Part shown: one piece after another, positions 6,038 to 6,069 of the stretch
Numbering within the stretch: position 1 is the stretch's first letter
Layout of the letters: each line of letters starts with the position of its first letter
DNA from: Thioalkalivibrio sp.
GTDB taxonomy: Bacteria; Pseudomonadota; Gammaproteobacteria; Ectothiorhodospirales; Ectothiorhodospiraceae
Length of the DNA stretch: 6,069 nucleotides
Assembly: GCA_003563455.1 (NCBI GenBank)
Contig: PWRV01000050.1
Coordinates: 1 to 6,069 of the forward strand
Direction: 5' to 3'
Notes under the pieces: generated by a model
The model's input: only the letters and a program-made list of their open reading frames with translations
What the model was told of the DNA's origin: nothing
Database searches by the model: none
Translations under genes and position numbers: made by a program

Positions 6038-6069
6038 ATGAGCGCGTCGCAAACCGTCGTTCTGGCTTC
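6038..6069 (+). CDS. Start of a probable Maf-family nucleotide pyrophosphatase, partial
   Basis: An ATG follows the upstream TGA directly, with GAGGA at 6029-6033, 4 nt before it. Ten full codons give MSASQTVVLA, and the next codon begins TC and so must be serine. The resulting VVLAS fits the N-terminal LILAS-type motif of Maf/YceF proteins, which hydrolyse non-canonical or modified nucleotides. In E. coli yceF lies beside yceD, which adds weight. Only the first codons are visible, so the identity rests on this short motif plus gene order. Confidence 0.55.
   Translation, partial: MSASQTVVLA

Noticed and set aside
2687..6052. A minus-strand open frame of 1121 codons covering both carboxylase genes.
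   Set aside because: Its codons occupy the same triplets as the sense codons, so it stays open only because those genes avoid TTA, CTA and TCA, as expected in GC-rich DNA. Its product is rich in Arg, His and Val and resembles no family; the sense genes are clear.

Overview
The window is about 6 kb of GC-rich proteobacterial chromosome with two divergent gene blocks and no sign of mobile elements, CRISPR arrays or RNA genes. On the minus strand lies the conserved order yceD, rpmF, plsX, fabH, the start of the fatty-acid and phospholipid synthesis cluster of Gammaproteobacteria. The plus strand carries a biotin carboxylase gene, a carboxyltransferase/biotin-carrier gene, and the first codons of a gene that looks like maf/yceF. 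The gene order, the L32 form without zinc-binding cysteines and the high GC content point to a high-GC gammaproteobacterium. Something like the Chromatiales/Ectothiorhodospiraceae is my guess; the genus cannot be read from the sequence.

Layout: fabH (bases 1-586, minus, truncated by the window edge); plsX (583-1611, minus, overlapping fabH by 3 nt); a 259-nt non-coding spacer rich in inverted repeats; rpmF (1871-2068, minus); a 67-nt spacer; yceD (2136-2648, minus); a 122-nt divergent control region with a near-consensus sigma-70 promoter for yceD and a weaker one facing the other way; a pycA-like biotin carboxylase (2771-4195, plus); a pycB/oadA-like carboxyltransferase with a C-terminal biotinyl domain (4205-6037, plus); and the first 10 codons of a probable Maf-family gene (from 6038, plus).

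How the genes work together: YceD (DUF177, linked to 23S rRNA accumulation) and L32 belong to the large ribosomal subunit. PlsX makes acyl-phosphate for phospholipid synthesis and FabH starts fatty-acid chains from acetyl-CoA and malonyl-ACP, so one transcript can tie ribosome output to membrane output. The plus-strand pair has every part of a two-subunit biotin carboxylase/carboxyltransferase, most likely an anaplerotic pyruvate carboxylase making oxaloacetate. No Na+-pump subunits (OadB/OadG) are visible beside it, which argues against an energy-conserving oxaloacetate decarboxylase. In E. coli, yceF lies directly divergent to yceD; here the carboxylase pair sits between them.

I found no undescribed system. 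The points most worth a second look are the yceD promoter with an inferred leader of about 7 nt, the structured rpmF-plsX spacer, and the placement of the carboxylase pair.
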